In this document: positions 63,458 through 64,000 of the stretch, piece by piece
Layout of the letters: the number at the start of each line of letters is the position of its first letter
Numbering within the stretch: the stretch's first letter is position 1
Assembly (NCBI GenBank): GCA_034111645.1
Contig: JAWUWW010000002.1
Span: forward strand, 28,260 to 92,259
Direction of reading: 5' to 3'
Length of the DNA stretch: 64,000 nt
Source: CANLBN01 sp034111645
Lineage (GTDB): Bacteria; Pseudomonadota; Gammaproteobacteria; Pseudomonadales; Cellvibrionaceae
Notes under the pieces: generated by a model
Database searches by the model: none
The model's input: the letters and a program-made list of their open reading frames with translations, nothing else
Told to the model about the DNA's origin: nothing
Translations under genes and position numbers: made by a program

Positions 63458-63520
63458 AAACGCCTCTTGTTGAGTTACATTTTAACTCTTTTGAGTGTCT
63501 AGCAAAGTCTGGGAAGTCCA

Positions 63521-63776
63521 TTTATCTGTCATTATATTTGTCCTCTTGGGAGTTGATGACATGAGATTTTTAATAACCATCTGAAGTGATGGCCTCTGAT
63601 TTGAGTCTTATAATTCGGTTATCCTATTGCCATATGGGGTATCTCCTTATTGTCTTTACAGTTAACATTCGGTTTTATAAAAATACTCTCGATAACTCAA
63701 TCACTAACTTACAGACGAGCGAAATCCTCGATAGTAATCATTCGATATGTAATGGTCAAGTAATCCTGTAGGAACT
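63521..63776. other. Stretch between the IS and the second transposase fragment
   Basis: Contains the first four codons and ribosome site of the interrupted ORF (63521-63547), then about 220 bases with no ORF or repeat that I recognise. A TGTAGGAACTCTAA near 63767-63780 could be part of the inverted terminal repeat of the second IS. Confidence 0.35.
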
Positions 63777-64000
63777 CTAAGCCACTTTGAGTAGAGTTTG
63801 TCTTTTTAGCGCTGGTGTCATATATCCAATCGTCGAGTTAATTCTTTTGTTGTTGTAATACCGAATGTAATGTTCAACAGCTAACACGACTGCTTGATGA
63901 TTAATGAATGATAGTCCGTTTAAATATTCACTTTTTAAACTTCTAAAAAATCGTTCTTGAACGGCATTGTCCCAGCAATTTCCGCGTCGACTCATACTTT
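63777..64000 (-). CDS. IS3-family transposase orfB, C-terminal part (5' end outside window)
   Basis: The frame is open to the window edge, so the visible MSRRGNCWDNAVQERFFRSLKSEYL is internal, not a start. The NCWDNAVQERFF-x-LK motif carries the catalytic Glu of the DDE triad; AVEHYIRYYNNKRINSTIGYMTPA is the family C-terminus. It is a different IS3-group element from the one at 62.3 kb (motif N-C-W-D against N-C-H-E, and a distinct C-terminus). Confidence 0.88.
   Translation of the reverse strand, partial: SMSRRGNCWDNAVQERFFRSLKSEYLNGLSFINHQAVVLAVEHYIRYYNNKRINSTIGYMTPALKRQTLLKVA

Larger units (their letters stand above)
62294..63520 (-). mobile_element. IS3-family insertion sequence (degenerate), 1227 bp
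   Basis: Terminal inverted repeats of 26 bp: TGGACTTCCCAGCTTTTACT at 62294 onward and its near-complement at 63495-63520 (22-23 of 26 positions match). Contains orfA (63179-63457) and orfB (62397-63131), joined by a programmed frameshift site. Flanking 3-4 bases do not match each other, so the target duplication is lost or never existed. orfB has a premature stop, so the copy is probably inactive. Confidence 0.9.
62087..63532 (-). pseudogene. 72-codon ORF split by the IS3 element
   Basis: Left piece 62087-62293 encodes 68 residues to a stop (beginning YIEKLSSRISRLDN). Right piece 63521-63532 is ATG plus three codons (MTDK), with AGAGGA 8 bases before the ATG. Removing the element exactly (62294-63520) joins them in frame to a 72-aa protein, acidic and helical, with no family I recognise. 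It stands before neuB in the same direction. No target-site duplication is seen. Confidence 0.7.

Overview
The window is chromosomal DNA of a gammaproteobacterium, most likely a marine, AT-rich member of the Pseudomonadales/Cellvibrionales type. The signs are a polar-flagellum cluster run by a FleQ-type regulator with sigma-54 and sigma-28 promoters, the tusDCBE tRNA-thiolation operon, the gammaproteobacterial rne/rluC/sppA-like/yceF/yceD/rpmF/fab block, and tRNA and fatty-acid genes of gammaproteobacterial form. The species cannot be named from sequence alone.

Layout. 1-32.6 kb is a flagellar region: flgA (minus, cut by the window edge), cheV, flgBCDE, flgFGHIJ, flgK, flgL, a FliT-like gene (minus), two flagellin genes, flaG, fliD, fliS, a Maf/MptE-like flagellin glycosyltransferase candidate (minus), a second fliS, a FliT-like small gene and fleQ. 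Good sigma-54 -24/-12 boxes lie before flgB, flgF, the first flagellin and the second fliS, and a near-perfect sigma-28 box lies before fliD. 32.6-44.6 kb holds tusDCBE, a BI-1 family membrane protein, tRNA-Ser(UGA), rne, rluC, a HAD phosphatase, an SppA-like protease, a Maf/YceF pyrophosphatase, yceD and rpmF. 45-54.6 kb holds fabD-fabG-acpP-fabF-pabC-mltG-tmk, then an SGNH-hydrolase lipoprotein, a LysE-type exporter, gltX and tRNA-Ala(GGC). plsX and fabH, usually found between rpmF and fabD, are absent here, as is holB after tmk.

From 55.3 kb to the right edge is an accessory region, visibly more AT-rich. It is a tight minus-strand operon for a CMP-activated nonulosonic (sialic/legionaminic-type) acid: neuB-like, neuC-like, hisF-like, hisH-like, an N-acetyl-sugar amidotransferase, a neuA-like gene and a polysaccharide pyruvyl transferase. 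Upstream of it lie a decayed IS3-family element sitting inside a 72-codon ORF and part of a second IS3-family transposase. The sugar operon and the Maf-like gene in the flagellar cluster plausibly work together to glycosylate flagellin, although a surface polysaccharide is also possible.

The most unusual material is between genes. A family of roughly 230-890 bp, hairpin-rich, dispersed repeats occurs at five places (5.9-6.5, 16.0-16.8, 17.3-17.6, 22.9-23.8 and 42.3-42.9 kb). Ends carry an inverted GC-rich terminus (GCCGGGGTCGCCCGGC / its complement), and several internal stems are kept although their sequences differ between copies. Between flgK and flgL the 3' end of flgK plus the intergenic leader has been tandemly copied about five times, with increasing decay. 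FliD is 923 aa and carries three tandem ~95-residue repeats. The HisF-like protein has Val at position 130, where HisF has its second catalytic Asp. A 38-bp inverted repeat containing the gltX terminator sequence brackets the tRNA-Ala region.
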